Assembly (NCBI GenBank): GCA_964019335.1
Contig: OZ025658.1
Location: 1-64,000, forward strand
Reading direction: 5' to 3'
Source of the DNA: Diplonema japonicum
Taxonomy: Eukaryota; Euglenozoa; Diplonemea; Diplonemida; Diplonemidae
Length of the DNA stretch: 64,000 nucleotides
The position numbers were made by a program, and so were the translations under genes. Under the pieces are notes generated by a model. That model saw nothing but the letters and a program-made list of their open reading frames with translations, had not been told where the DNA came from and made no database searches. The stretch's first letter is position 1. Every line of letters begins with the position of its first letter. Positions 1 through 11,414 of this stretch are shown here, piece after piece.

Positions 1-1191
1 CAAAGAATGTAAATGCCTATAAAAGGTGAAAAACGGGATTCTGGGTAGTAAAAAAAACATCAGATTGGGTGGTTTCTTTGGTGTTTGGCATTTGCCTTTA
101 AACGACGAATTTTCGATTGAGAAAAAAATTCGGCTTAGTTCAAGTAAAAGGCTCTAGTGGCGAATATGGGATCTCTTCCTTCCGGCATTTGTTGGGTGTG
201 GGGCATTGGGGGAAAAGTAGGCCACCCGAACTACATGCGGGCAATCTTTTAAAGATTGCTTTCTGGCCAGTGAGCCAATGAACCCGATTGTCTGGTGCGA
301 AAACACATAGAATTTTCTGGCAAAACTGAAAAAAAGTGAATTTTATCGACGTTTTTAAGGCTTATATGACCCCCCCCCCCCCCCCCCCCCCCACGTTCCA
401 CTCAATTTATTTCCCCTTTTCTTTTTTCTTTCTACTCTTGTTTTCCTCCCTTTTTTTGCCTTCCCTTCCCTCATATATTGTTTTTTTTTTATTTTTTTTA
501 TTTTTTTTTTTTAAATTCAAACCTCTCATTCGTTGTGTATTTCTTTTTTCTCCACTAAAAAAAAAAAAAAAAAAAAACCTGTTGATATGTTCACTGTAAA
601 AAAAAATTAAATAAAAATTAAAATAATAATCGCACCGGGATAAGTAAAGAAAAAAAAAACAATGAAAACTAGGAATTCAAGGTTAGCATTGCTGCGCTTA
701 CCAGCTAGTTCATTGCAGCTTCAAAAAAAAGAAATACCCCCTTTTTTTACAGAAATAGAATTAAAAAAAAACAAAGAAACTAAGGGCTTGTGTTTATTAT
801 TCGTTAAAAAATGGAAAATAGGGGGGAAAAAAAAAAGAAAATACAAGGAATAAAAGAGAGAAATGAACAGAGGGGAAAGGAAACAGCAATAAAATGTATT
901 CACAAGCCAAAAAAAAAAAAATAGGGGGGGAAAAAAAAAGGAAAACAGCACTACAACACACATATAAACGGAAAAAATCTTTCATCTAAGGAAGATAAGT
1001 ATGGGGGGTGGAAATAGTGGTGGAGTGGGGGGGGGAGAGGAGGTACAAAAAAAAATTAGGGGGAAAAAAATCTTTTTTAGGCCACAAGGATTTCTTCTTT
1101 TTTTTTGTGTGTCAAAGCAAAGTGACCTTACACCAATATCAGACTGGCCAAACGAATGGCCTTTCTTTAAAAAAACCTTTTTATTCAATTC

Positions 1192-1234
<43 letters not shown>

Positions 1235-1389
1235 TACAACAGGGAAGTGTTTCAACACACGACCACCAAAAAAAACCTGCTTGTTTTTTTTTTTCTCTTT
1301 CTTTCTTTTTTTTTCCTTTTTTTGTTCCCCTTTCTTTTTTTTTTTTTTTTTGACTAAACGGCACTTTTTTTTGTTGTTTAAATTCTTCA

Positions 1390-1433
<44 letters not shown>

Positions 1434-1819
1434 CATCCGTCTCTTATATACTTTTCTATTGGATTTGATGACATTTGATATAGAAAGGTGGACATAAAAA
1501 CGCACTTGCCCGGCAATGTTGACTAATTACGCCTGAGAGAACTGGCCTCTCTTTTGTACTACTAGTCGTTTAAGACATATGAGAATTGAAAAGTATAAGA
1601 GTACTAGATTGATAATTGAAGAAGAAAAAAGGAAACCTTTTAATTAAAGAAGAAAGATGGTAAGGATCACGGAGGAGAGAGAATGAGTGAGGTGTACTTT
1701 CGGCGAACCCCCCCGTATGCTTTTATAACAGTCAGATCACCAAAAAATAAGAAAATAGAGGGGGAAAAAAAAGTGAGAAGATGAACTTTAAATGCTTTTT
1801 TTCTTTTTTAAAAAGCAAT
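1..1819. other. Gene-free low-complexity leader of the window
   Basis: No credible gene is seen on either strand. The stretch alternates A, T and C homopolymer tracts (poly-C near 370-392, poly-A near 1197-1231 and 1392-1431) with short unique pieces. The unique piece at 120-330 contains a 19-nt palindrome at 241-259 with 9-bp arms. Open frames here encode only Phe- or Lys-rich translations of homopolymers. Confidence 0.7.
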
Positions 1820-2812
1820 TTAACCATCTACCAACGAGCGTCTTTATAGAGACGATTTGAAAAAAAATCTTTTGCGCAAAGGGCTTTCAATGCAATACAG
1901 CCCGGCCACTTCTCGCATCCGGGTCCTGCGCGGAAAATATGAAAAATATAAACTAAATGCTGCCCTAACTTAACAAGAAAAAGAAAAAAGAAAAAAAAAC
2001 GCCAGCCCAAATTTACCCTTAAAAATCACTTCAAAAAAGGGTGCCCAGAAAGAGGCCGGAAGAGGACATTATGAGTGATGGTAGCACTGATGGCTCATCC
2101 CTATTATGCACTTTTGGTACGGACAGTGATTCTGATACGAATTCGACCGATTCCGAGTCACAGCAGGGTGATTGGACGGCAAAGCCGGAGCGGTTGGAAG
2201 GCATCCGGGTTCGTGAAGATCGGAATCCTTGTGGACCCCAAATTTGACGTGTCGGCCAAAAGAGAATGAAAGCCGGAAAGGACACCCCACTCCCCACCAA
2301 GTGCATATTTACAACACCGCAATGGGCGGAACCGACGCTGGGTGATGCTGTGACAAAACGCCATAAACGCACCCTTATGACTTCGAAGTGGCCCCTGAAA
2401 GTATTTCGTACTTGTTAGATAAATCTCTGGCAAATGCTTGGCTTGTTGGAAAGAAGCATTGCCCCCCAACACCCTGAGTACGAACGACAGTGGATTCACG
2501 CCTTTCAAAGAGGCAGTCATCGAAGGGCTACTAGGGAGGCAGTCTAAACAACAGCTAGTCAACTACAGAGCAGGCTGCCCCAATACCACAGAACGAGTGC
2601 CCTGAGACCCCAATGCGCCGCGATAGTACCTTCTGGGACCATTTCCCCGAAAAGGGGTGGGCCCTGCTGTGGGCACCCTCTCTCTAGAATTGGGACATCT
2701 GGAGGCATTTCCGGGGGCATATAGCCCCGGCGTTGCGCTAGAATAGCTTTTTTTGAAGTTTTGAAAATTTACCCCCTGGTGGGCAAAAATGGTCCGTTGG
2801 TAGATGGTTTAA
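1820..2812 (+). mobile_element. Decayed TTAA-flanked DNA transposon, piggyBac-like
   Basis: A 15-bp inverted repeat (AACCATCTACCAACG, 1822-1836 and complement at 2795-2809) bounds about 1 kb. TTAA lies at the left boundary (1820-1823) and one base off the repeat on the right (2809-2812). Subterminal sequences near 2010-2040 and 2745-2775 also resemble each other in inverted orientation. On the plus strand, 2041-2247 encodes a Ser/Asp-rich acidic N-terminus. Around 2376-2460 and 2483-2600, in shifted frames, there are pieces such as YLLDKSLANAWLV and FKEAVIEGLLGRQ. These resemble the last part of piggyBac-family (DDE_Tnp_1_7) transposases. The catalytic middle is missing and frames are broken, so this is an internally deleted, inactive copy. 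The family assignment is an inference from motif memory. Confidence 0.55.
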
Positions 2813-4014
2813 AAAAAAAAACCTTGTAGGTTTTCCCTCTCTCCCTCCTTTTTTTTCTTTTTTTTTTTTCTCTTCCTCTCCTTTTTTTTTTTTTTTTTTT
2901 TGTTATTTCTTTTTCTTTTTTTGGCTAATTTCTTGAATTATAGCATTTTTTTTTTTTGTGCACTTTTTTCTTTTTCTTTTTCTGAGTGACGTTTTTATTG
3001 TGCTCCACAACAAACAGTTTCTTGTTTCTCTTTTCTTTGAGAAAAGCAATCACAAAGCTTCTGTTGTTTTCCATTTCCTTTTTCCCTTTCAAAAAAAAAA
3101 TGAAAGGAAAGGGGGAAAAGGGTGATAAAAGGAGCATGAGACTCCCTTTAAACAGAAGGAGGGGGGGACGGAAGAAGTGATAGGGTAGAATAGGGGAGGG
3201 GAAAGAATGCCGTTTGTATGTTTTTGTTTCTTTTTTTTCCGTTTTTTTTTTTTTCCCTTTTTTCTCTTAGTTTCATTTATAATATAAGTAACTAACAAAA
3301 AGAAGGGAACAAATCGCCCCCCCTCCTGTCTTTTAGCATACTTGCCCTTTTTTTGTATTTTTTTTTTTCTCCTGCTTCTGGTTTTCTCTTTGTTTTTTTT
3401 TTTTTTTTTTTTTTTTCTTCGTCGTACCCTGTGCAGGGTTCAGTATACAGCAGAGTAGCAGCAATTCTACCCCGATTTTTGAATAATATTTCTCTTTTTT
3501 TGTGTTGATTCATTTTTTTGTTCGCACGCACGCTACAAACCCTTGAGATAAGTACTGTGTGCCACAACTACCCCCCTTCTTTTGTTATTTATTATGTAGA
3601 AGAAGCTCAATCAAGTAGACCGTCTTGCCATAGGGCATCACGAACACTGGCCTCAAAAAAAAAAAAAAAAAAAAAAGAGAGACATTTAAGGGTACCTGCG
3701 GTATGTGACAGGACGCCTACAAAAAAAAAAAAAAAAAAAAAAAAAAAAACGTCATAGAATTCTTTCGCTTTCCGTTGTTTTTTTGCTTCTTCTTTTTTTC
3801 TTTTCCCTTTTTTATGAAAGAAAAAGAAAAAAACAATAAAAAAAATATAAACAATAAGAAAAGAAATAGAGAAAAAAAATTTAAAAAAAAGCAAAAAAAA
3901 AGGGGGGGTTCCCAAAAGTAAGAAAAGAAAGAAGAAGAAAAAGAGAGAAAAAAAAACGGCAAGGGGAGGAGGGGGGGTGGGGGAGGTAAAAAAAAAAAAA
4001 CTTTATCAGATTCT
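2813..4014. other. Low-complexity intergenic region
   Basis: Mostly A/T tracts with no supported gene. A 37-nt non-repetitive block at about 3680-3716 recurs at 41,220-41,250 next to an A-run (see the repeat entry at 41,213). The piece at 3600-3655 between two A-runs is unique sequence of unknown nature. Confidence 0.6.
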
Positions 4015-4713
4015 TCATTCAAGAAGCGTGGGCATGCCTTCAAGTTCCAGCTCATCAGGGTTTGTCGAGGAACACTCTGTCGACTCACCTGAGTAATCAG
4101 TATCACCTGAACGGACAACAGCAGTGGCAAGTTGCATGGTGGCCTTCATGATGAGGGACTCAGGGTCGTCTGTGGTTGGTGTGGTGCTGAGCATCACAAG
4201 GTGGTCAGTGGCAGCAACAAAATCCTTGAGGATTGTAGGTCCTGACGGTGGTGTCTTCCCACGGGTGGCGCAGGCAACAAGTTCCACAGCTGACTTCCTC
4301 AAGAAGGTTGCACCCAAGGAGTTGCGGACGGTGTTGGCAGCAGGCCACATGGTGGGCTGCTTCAAGAACCTTGCTACGTAAGTGTAGACCTTGGCCTGCC
4401 CTTCAGCGTCATTGGAGTACTTCCCGATCTTGGAGATGGCCGTGAGAACGTCAGTCATGCTGAGAAGGTCCTCGGGGCCCACCACCATGCCCTTCAGAGC
4501 TTCGTCCCACCACTTGTCCCCATATTCCCCTTCGCACCCGAAGAACGTCTCCAACTGCATCCTCATCACGTGCAGGTCTTGCATCAACGTGTCAGGGTCA
4601 GCCGTGACCACAGCCGCCGTCACAGGCATGCTCACCAACCCGTACTGGGTGGCCATCGCCACGTAGGTCACCTTTTGCTGAGGGGCCGCGTAGTTGCTCC
4701 AAGGAAGAGACAT
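4015..4713 (-). CDS. Hypothetical protein, 232 aa
   Basis: A single uninterrupted frame of 232 codons, with base composition much more balanced than its surroundings, starting MSLPWSNYAA and ending GMPTLLE. I do not recognise the family. There is no signal peptide and no clear membrane segment. The protein is mixed alpha-like, with a Ser/Thr/Asp/Glu-rich tail over the last 40 residues. The start codon is preceded on the coding strand by an A-rich leader (an 18-A run, then GAAA, then ATG), a feature shared with several genes in this window. It is the last gene recognised at the downstream end of the minus-strand cluster. Reality as a gene is well supported by length and composition; function is unknown. 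Confidence 0.75.
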   Translation of the reverse strand: MSLPWSNYAAPQQKVTYVAMATQYGLVSMPVTAAVVTADPDTLMQDLHVMRMQLETFFGCEGEYGDKWWDEALKGMVVGPEDLLSMTDVLTAISKIGKYSNDAEGQAKVYTYVARFLKQPTMWPAANTVRNSLGATFLRKSAVELVACATRGKTPPSGPTILKDFVAATDHLVMLSTTPTTDDPESLIMKATMQLATAVVRSGDTDYSGESTECSSTNPDELELEGMPTLLE

Positions 4714-5105
4714 TTTCTTTTTTTTTTTTTTTTTTTCCTGTACACGATTTGCTTTAAGAAATTGAAGGGGGGGGGGGGGGGGGGAAGTTACATTTTCTTT
4801 TTCATTTTTTTTTTTTAAAAAGGGGGGAAATTATTTTCTTTTTGAGTCCAAAAAGGATTTTTCGTCGGTTCATGACCAAAAATAGTTTTCACGTTGGGCA
4901 GACCCGGAACGAGTTTTTTTTTTTTTTTTTTTTTTTTTGCGTCTGTTCCTTAAAAGCTAGGGTTGTAACAAAATATGAATGCCTTTTTTTTTTTTTTTTT
5001 TTGGTCTCTAAAAAATACCCCCCCTAAAAAAAACACTGCACCACATTGATACATCAAAAAATTTACAGAAAAAAAAGAGAAAAAAAAAAAAAAAAAACGG
5101 GAACT
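4714..5105. other. Homopolymer-rich spacer
   Basis: Poly-T, poly-G (4768-4784) and poly-A tracts separate the hypothetical gene from the EF-P-like gene. Nothing else is recognised. Confidence 0.6.
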
Positions 5106-5828
5106 CTACTTATCGATCTTTGCGAACCTACCTCTGGGGAGGGAGATGACAGCCTTATCGCCGGGGCGAGCATTGTGGGCGGTGATTGGGATCTGCTCAT
5201 CGTTCTCCTCGATGAGTGCCATGTACTTCCCGCCAAGCTGCGAGACGTTAGAAATGGTGAAGATGCCTGTGGGCGGCATCTTAAGCTCCAGCAGCTGCTC
5301 CTCAACAGTTAGCCCCTGCATCATCATGTCGGGAGTGAGCCACTTCAGGGTGTTCACGTCACCATCGTGAATAAGATCACCGAACTCTTCACCAGTCGTC
5401 TCAAAGAACTTGTCCTTGCCCTGTGCGTGTGCTTTTATTTCTTCATTGGTCTCTCATACCTCCAGCTTCAGCTCAGCGTTTGTTTCCATCAGCTGGAAGA
5501 CAAGAGTCTCTTTTTCTTCGTTCACTTCTGTAAACATAAGCTTTAGTTTGTTCACTTCCAGCAGCCTGTTGAACTTCAGGCCGCTCGCAACGACTTCTCT
5601 GCCCTTCTTGATGCCAGACATGCACAGGTACCTCATCTCGCCTGTTGCCGCACCTCGGCCTCGCGACGTGGTCGACCTGTCCACCACCTTCCCGATCACA
5701 CCTTCGTGGAAGATGAACTCCCCTCGCTTGATCGCCAGCACCTCCACAGCTTCCGTTTCGTAGTTCCTTCTCTGCACCAATGGTGCCATGCCCAATGACC
5801 GCCCTATGCGCCCAAATGCCTTTAACAT
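5106..5828 (-). CDS. EF-P/eIF5A-like translation factor, probably mitochondrial
   Basis: Two exons (5828-5460 and 5420-5106) are joined across a 39-nt intron with donor GTATGAG and acceptor GCACAG, giving 227 aa. The first ~22 residues (MLKAFGRIGRSLGMAPLVQRRN) are basic and lack acidic residues, like a mitochondrial presequence. After that comes a KOW-like segment with a glycine-rich loop, STTSRGRGAATGEMRYL, where EF-P has its modified-lysine loop. Then comes a segment with HDGDVNTLKW and a C-terminal OB-like part with LLELKMPPTGIFTI. Presequence plus about 195 residues fits bacterial-type EF-P (about 185-190 aa). EF-P relieves ribosome stalling at proline runs. The tip residue appears to be Arg, not Lys. 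Assignment is from domain order and short motifs, so it is moderate; another mitochondrial SH3/OB-fold protein remains possible. Confidence 0.6.
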
Positions 5829-6524
5829 TTTTCTTTTCCTTTTTTTTTTTTGGACAGGTGGTCCCGCTGTTTTTTTCTTTTTTTTTTTCTTTTTTTTTTT
5901 TTTTGTTCACTCTGAAGTACAGTGCACTATCGTGCAGACATCAGAGGGGGCGGCGCACTGGGAGCGGAAGAACATCGAGTCCGAGATCTTTGTGGTAGCA
6001 ATCCCCCAACAGGGAGGTCGTACCTTGGCACGGCAACGGAAGCCGAAGACTGAGGCCAACCTTAGCTCCAAGGCCCTGAGGAAAGGGTGCCCAATTGATC
6101 CGATCGAAGCGCAAGGGGCCCCCCTCCCGTACTTCTTTCTTTTGATCAACAAAATTAAAACGCAAGAACAAAAAAATAGATAGTGTTGAAGTGAGGCTTT
6201 TTTTTTTTAAATTATCTTTTTTGTTTAAAACTCACTCATGATGGGGGAGAAGAATGACCACCACCCGCAGTTGTGCCTGCCTAACAACACCCTGCTTACA
6301 GTAGTGCATAGTTGTAGGCCCCTTTCAGCTTAATCGCCAGCTTCGACACAACAGAGCTGACCACAGACAATGGATAGCAAATGACGGCTGCGCTACGAAA
6401 AGGCGCACTTCTTTCTTTTCTTTTTCTTTTTTTTTTACAAAACAAAACAAAAAAAAAAAAGTCCCCCGCCCAGGCCGTTCTAACCCCCCTCCCCATCCCC
6501 ATATCCTGTTCTATCCTCTGGTCT
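5829..6524. other. Spacer with an unexplained GC-richer island
   Basis: From about 5,910 to 6,135 the sequence is balanced and non-repetitive and is open on both strands for some 75 codons. No family is recognised on either strand, and no tRNA or rRNA pattern is seen. It could be a gene fragment, a retroelement remnant or an ncRNA. The rest is homopolymer and simple sequence. Confidence 0.4.
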
Positions 6525-8406
6525 CTACAATGCGTGTCCACCAGAAGTGACACACTTCAAATAGTCCGCCATCGTGACAAGAGGGCCACCTCCATACTTC
6601 GCAAGGAAGTACTCCCAATCCTCGAGGGTGATTGGGCAGTAATAGTCTTTGAATTCAGCAACGGAAGACGGTGAGTCATCAGCTGCATCGAAGGGGTATG
6701 AAGTACGGTTGGGGATGAGACCGGCATCCGTGGCTAGCGCGCACTTAATGAGCCAGTTCTTGGAAATGAAGACGGGTTCAGACGATGTGAGCTCTTTAAT
6801 TTTCTTCGCGAGGCTGTCGGGTCCATACTGTGAGAGGCTGGCGAGGTACGAGGAGGCCTTTTCCTTGTCCCACTTTCTATCCGGCGGTGACAGTGCCTGC
6901 CGTTTATACACCAAAATATAAGCTTGTTCAGAGGCGATGACCTCTCTTGTCGTGAGCCCTAACATCGAGTCATTGCAGAGCACCCATCTGCCCCTCTTCA
7001 GCACATATGACACGTAGTGTCCACCAAAGTACGACCCCCTATGCGTTACCAGCCCTGTCAAGGTGTACGTAGTGGTTGGAGGCAGTGGTAGGTCGGACGT
7101 GTCAAAGAATTCCGCCAAGTCCAGTACCTCGTCTGTGTCCTCGACGCTGCCCGATGTCCAGTCCAAAGGGAAGCTCACGTGATTGTTGATCTTCCTTGTC
7201 CAGTAGTTGGAGTGGTCCCACCTCTTGAAGTTGATGACGAGGTACTCTGGAAGCTCCAGCAAGTTCAGTTTTTTCACAGCATCTTGCAGCCCGTCGCAGT
7301 GCGGGCACTCATACTTGTTGGATCGTGTCATGGCCTCGTCCCTGCAGTGCGCCGCCAAGCACTCCCTCAGCGTCAGGGGCTCGTCCTCAGCATTCCCAAA
7401 GATTCCTAACGTGCTTGTAATGAGGCTGCGCACCAGGCCGCTCATCAGCAGGTATGTGTTATAAAACACATTGCCCCGCACCTCCGTCGACACTGCATCC
7501 TGTGGGTCTTCCTTCTCCTTGCTGGCCTCCCGTATGCTGCGGAGCTGTGCTACTGACGGCATTTCAAGCTGGAAGAAAGTTTTTTGTTCCCCTTTTTTTC
7601 TCCTTATTATCATACCGTAAGGCACGTGAAGGGCTCCACACGGCGACCCCGCTGGTTGCAACCGCCACAAGTCACAGAACTGGCCACACGCCCTTGGAAG
7701 AGGTCTGTCACAGAGGAACGGTATATCTTTTTTTTTTTTTTTAATATTTCCCCCCTCCGAATTCCTGACATACCCTAGGATAGTATGCACCGGAAGAAAA
7801 ATTTATCTTGCCCTTCCGCTTTGCGACACGGTCGCTGCAGAGCTGGTCGAGCTTGATGTTGGTCTTGTAAAGGGTGTCGAGGTAGGTGTGGAGTTGTAAC
7901 TCGTGGAGAGAGGCGGGATCGGTGGGGGTGGTCGAGGTGTACCCTTTCAAGAGGGAAGGTATGTGGAAGGGGTCTCGCAAGACGTCATCAAGGGCAGCAA
8001 TCAGTGCTGTGATGAACTCGTGAGAGTCCTGCTGACCAAAGCCGATGAATTGCTGATTGACACTCATAACATCTTGCCAGAACAGTCGGGGGTTGATGGG
8101 GGTACTGTTCCCGCTTTCTCGAATGCTCGATAATAGCTGCTGCCACCGTCCCAACAGCCTTTCTTTTCTCACCTCTTCTGCCCGTCCTTTCCCCCGCCCT
8201 CCTTCCTCTATCATGTAGCTGAAAATGTCGCAGTTCGCCACGACCTGTACCCCACTGTTGAGGTAGCACGTGTTCCCTATGTTGTGCATCCCCCGCAAGC
8301 CATTCCTGTACGCCACCAACAGCCGCTCTTCGCTTTCCTCAGCTTCTTCGTCTTCTTCTTCTTCTTCTTCTTCCTCTGCACGGGCTTCGTCTTCTAGATT
8401 TGGCAT
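6525..8406 (-). CDS. Ubiquitin carboxyl-terminal hydrolase (USP family)
   Basis: Three exons (8406-7774, 7726-7616, 7568-6525) separated by two 47-nt GTATG introns encode about 595 aa. The first intron ends in an A-run plus G. After an acidic N-terminus (poly-Glu near residues 10-20) comes the Cys box NIGNTCYLNSGVQ near residue 43. Two CxxC pairs typical of the USP zinc ribbon follow: TCGGC, encoded by the small middle exon, and CPHC in exon 3. The His box GGHYVSYV and the following NDS complete the catalytic triad. The last ~130 residues are an extra C-terminal region. The enzyme removes ubiquitin from protein substrates; its target is unknown. Splicing of the 111-nt middle exon is needed to keep the EPF motif and zinc pair in frame, which strongly supports the intron model. 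Confidence 0.9.
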
Positions 8407-11114
8407 TTCTTTTCTCCCCCTTTCTTCGTCCCCCTTTTTTGTTGTTTTCGCGTGGAAAAATTGAAAAAAAGGAAAAAAGAAGAAAAAGGAAGCGTCTTAC
8501 CCTAGATGCTAATACACCACCACCACCCCCAGAAAAAAGCAAAAAAAAAAAAAGAAACTTCGTAAAAAAAAAAGGGGGGGGGGAATAAAAACGAAAAATA
8601 AAGAGATGAGATACAGGAGGTTCTTGCTTCTTTTTCTTCTTCTTCTTTTCTTTTCTTTTTTTTTTGGGGGGGGGATCTCAACTTGTTTACTTACCCCCTT
8701 TCCCCTATTCTCTGATGCAAAAAAGTTGGCCTTTTCTGTTCCGCTCCAGACTCTTCTTGGCACTTGTGGTCCTGAGTGCATAGTATCCGCTTGTCTCTCT
8801 GACCTTCCTCTGATGCGTGCTGTGTTCCACCCTTCTTGAATTCCTTCTAGAGGAAAATAACTAATAAAGGTCCGTAAAAAAGAAGATGCTTAGAATAAAC
8901 TTATTTCAGTGTGCATGGGGGGGGTCACTGTTCAGGAAGAAATCCACACCAATCGGTCACCGTTCTGCGGTTGCTTTCTGGTGCCTGCGGTGGCTTTTTG
9001 TCGATGAGATGGACGGCATCTGGGCGAGAAAGTGTGCTAGAATAAAAAAAAAATAAACCACTCTCCCACACCGTGTAACATTGCTCTCCCATTGGTTGCG
9101 TGGGTGGGGTGCAATATATTTTCTTGTTTGTTTCTTTTTTTTTTTCGGGGGGAAATGTATCAGTTGTATAAAAAAAAGGAAATTCACTGTGGTAGGAAAC
9201 ACGACCGGGTAGAGGCGTTCAAGCCCTGGCACTAAGGGCGAGTCTAGGGGTTGCTCAGGGAAATTGTTAATTGTGCAAAAAAGAGGTTTGTTGCTTTTGC
9301 ACAGCCAACGAATACATTATAGTTCCTAGGCACCTCCCCCCCCCCCTCTCCCCCAACTCTCTTTTTAGCATTTCTTTTTTTGACAATAATTGTTAACTGC
9401 AAAAAGAAAATGAAAGATAAGAAGCAATATGGAGGACTGGAGACACAGGTTGCAAAGAGAAATAAAAGGCTAAAAAAAAAAAAGAAAAAAAAAAAGAGAA
9501 AAAAAAAGCAAAAAAAGGGAAGAATATATATTTTTGGTGCGATGCAACCTTTTGAGGGGTCTGCTAGGGGGGGTAGGGTCGGGAAGAATCGATATTGCTA
9601 AGTAACTACTGGGCTCCTTGTTTGTTTTTAGTTTTCTTTTTAGTAACGTAACGGTTCCCCCAGGCCTTCCATCTCCAATATACTGGTGGCACCCCCTCCC
9701 AGTTTCTTTCAACAGGGATCTTAGATCTTCGGATAGCTGATTCAGTATTCTTGTAGCCTACATGTAAAAAACGAAAGATTTCGTCATTTTCTCTTCCTTC
9801 TGAAATACACCTTTTCTTTCCCCGTCATTTTTCTTTCGTTGACGAAATCTTTTCGTTTCTTTTTTTTTTTTAACAGTACACAAAAAAAAGGGGGGGAGAG
9901 GGGATAAAAATCACCGGTTTTAGCAACCACCGTAAAACCTGTGGTTGCGTGTTGCTTTTTCTTGTTCTTTTGGTTGTGAATGGAGGACGGAAGAAAAAAA
10001 AAAGAGAGAAAATAAAAAAAGAGGGGGGGGTCCTTCAGGCACACGAGGATCTCCTTACAAACGGGCAATATAAAAAAAAAAACTTTTCTTGTCCATTTTT
10101 CTTTTTTTTTTAATTTTATTCTTTTTATTCTGTGTTGCTGGTAGCGGAACAAAACAAGGGGGGTTTTTTATTTTGTTTTATTTTTTTGTTTATGTTTCCT
10201 TGGGGAAAAAAAGACATAAGTTCTCTATTTTCTTGCGGGGGGGTTCCTCTCGCATTGCACTCCCATGTGTTGCCTTTATTTTATTATTTTTTTTTTTTTG
10301 CACCCTTGACCTAAGGAATCCCTTTTCATCAGGAGGTAAGGTTCCATTTTACCTTAACACGGCTTTTCTTGAACGCGGAACGAGGCCCTACCCAAAGGTT
10401 ACCAAAGGGAATTTCTATTCTTTCTGTTCATTTCTTTTTTTCTTCTTCTTTTTTAATTTTTTTTTATTTCCTTCGCTATCTGAACAAAAGGGAAAACTTC
10501 GGGGCTGGGGCAAGGAGGAGAAAATGTGTAGGGAAAAAAAAAAGAAGAAACCCCCCACCATATCTCTAAAGCCCCAGTCAAGCAAATTCTGAACATTCAA
10601 CCACCCAAAAAAAATGTTTTTTTATCGGACCGAGGTGACGTCCTCCTGCGTCTTGTAGGTTGGAAGTCGGGGGAAATCGATATTTCATGGGATTCATGGG
10701 GATTAATTTTCTTTTCAGCGTATGACGGGTAAGAGACGGTGGTATAAAAAAAACTTTGATGAAGGGAGGGGGGGGGCTTTTTTTTTCCCTGCAAAAGAAA
10801 GTCATCACAACAAAAAAAAAAAACTTTTTTTTTTCTTGGTTGTAAAACTGTAGAAAAAAGAAGAAAGAAAAGAAAAGAAAAGAAAAAAAAACAGAAGAGT
10901 TTTAGCGATTTTGTTGTTTGTGCAAAAAAAAAAAAAAAAAAAAAAAAATCGATCTTTTTAACGTCCACAGCAGGCTCCAAGAGGTACCATAAAGTACATA
11001 GGGTGGTGGGGGGTGGTGAGGGTGTTGTTGCCTGATGACACTTGGAGTGAGCTCCTAACCTATACAACGGAAACAGCCGAACCGCTAAAGAAAGAGAGAA
11101 AAAAAAAAGTGATT
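8407..11114. other. Long gene-poor region
   Basis: 2.7 kb with no confidently supported gene. Balanced, possibly coding or transposon-derived pieces occur at about 8,690-8,840 (minus-strand frame with MHSGPQVPRRVWSG, ending near a GTAAGT), 8,930-9,240, 9,540-9,760, 10,340-10,420 and 10,580-11,070 (minus frame MYRLGAHSKCHQ). None gives a recognisable domain, and all are broken by A/T/G/C tracts. Confidence 0.5.
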
Positions 11115-11351
11115 TTAAGATCTTCTTAAGTTTGCTGTTGCAATGGGGGGTGGCCGTTTTTCCTTGTACTTTAGATGTTGTGACAAGTCATCGCTGTTGG
11201 CGGTCCTGTTCAAGTCGAGGTCTTCATGGTTTTCGCGCTGCCTACGGCCGCCCTTCCCACCACTATGGCAGCTTGCCACTTCTTCACCCTTCCCTTTGCC
11301 CTGTCCAACTTTCTCCCTCGGCGGTGTTTCCTTTGCTGAACAACACCCCAT
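11115..11351 (-). CDS. Small putative acylated protein, 78 aa
   Basis: A short complete frame starting MGCCSAKETPPREKVGQ, with gene-like base composition inside an otherwise empty region. Gly2 followed by two Cys is the classic arrangement for N-myristoylation plus dual palmitoylation, which anchors proteins to the plasma or flagellar membrane. The rest is highly charged, Lys/Glu/Gly-rich and without a recognisable domain. A candidate splice acceptor (AAACAG) and an A-rich leader lie just upstream of the ATG. No homologue is recognised, and the length makes chance possible. The acylation inference rests only on the N-terminus. Confidence 0.5.
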   Translation of the reverse strand: MGCCSAKETPPREKVGQGKGKGEEVASCHSGGKGGRRQRENHEDLDLNRTANSDDLSQHLKYKEKRPPPIATANLRRS

Positions 11352-11382
11352 TTTCTTTTTTTTTTCCCCTCCTCCCTGTTTT

Positions 11383-11414
<32 letters not shown>

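Noticed and set aside
10089..10592. 167-codon plus-strand frame in the gene-poor region
   Set aside because: Almost wholly poly-Phe/Lys from homopolymers, with no domain; not evidence of a gene.
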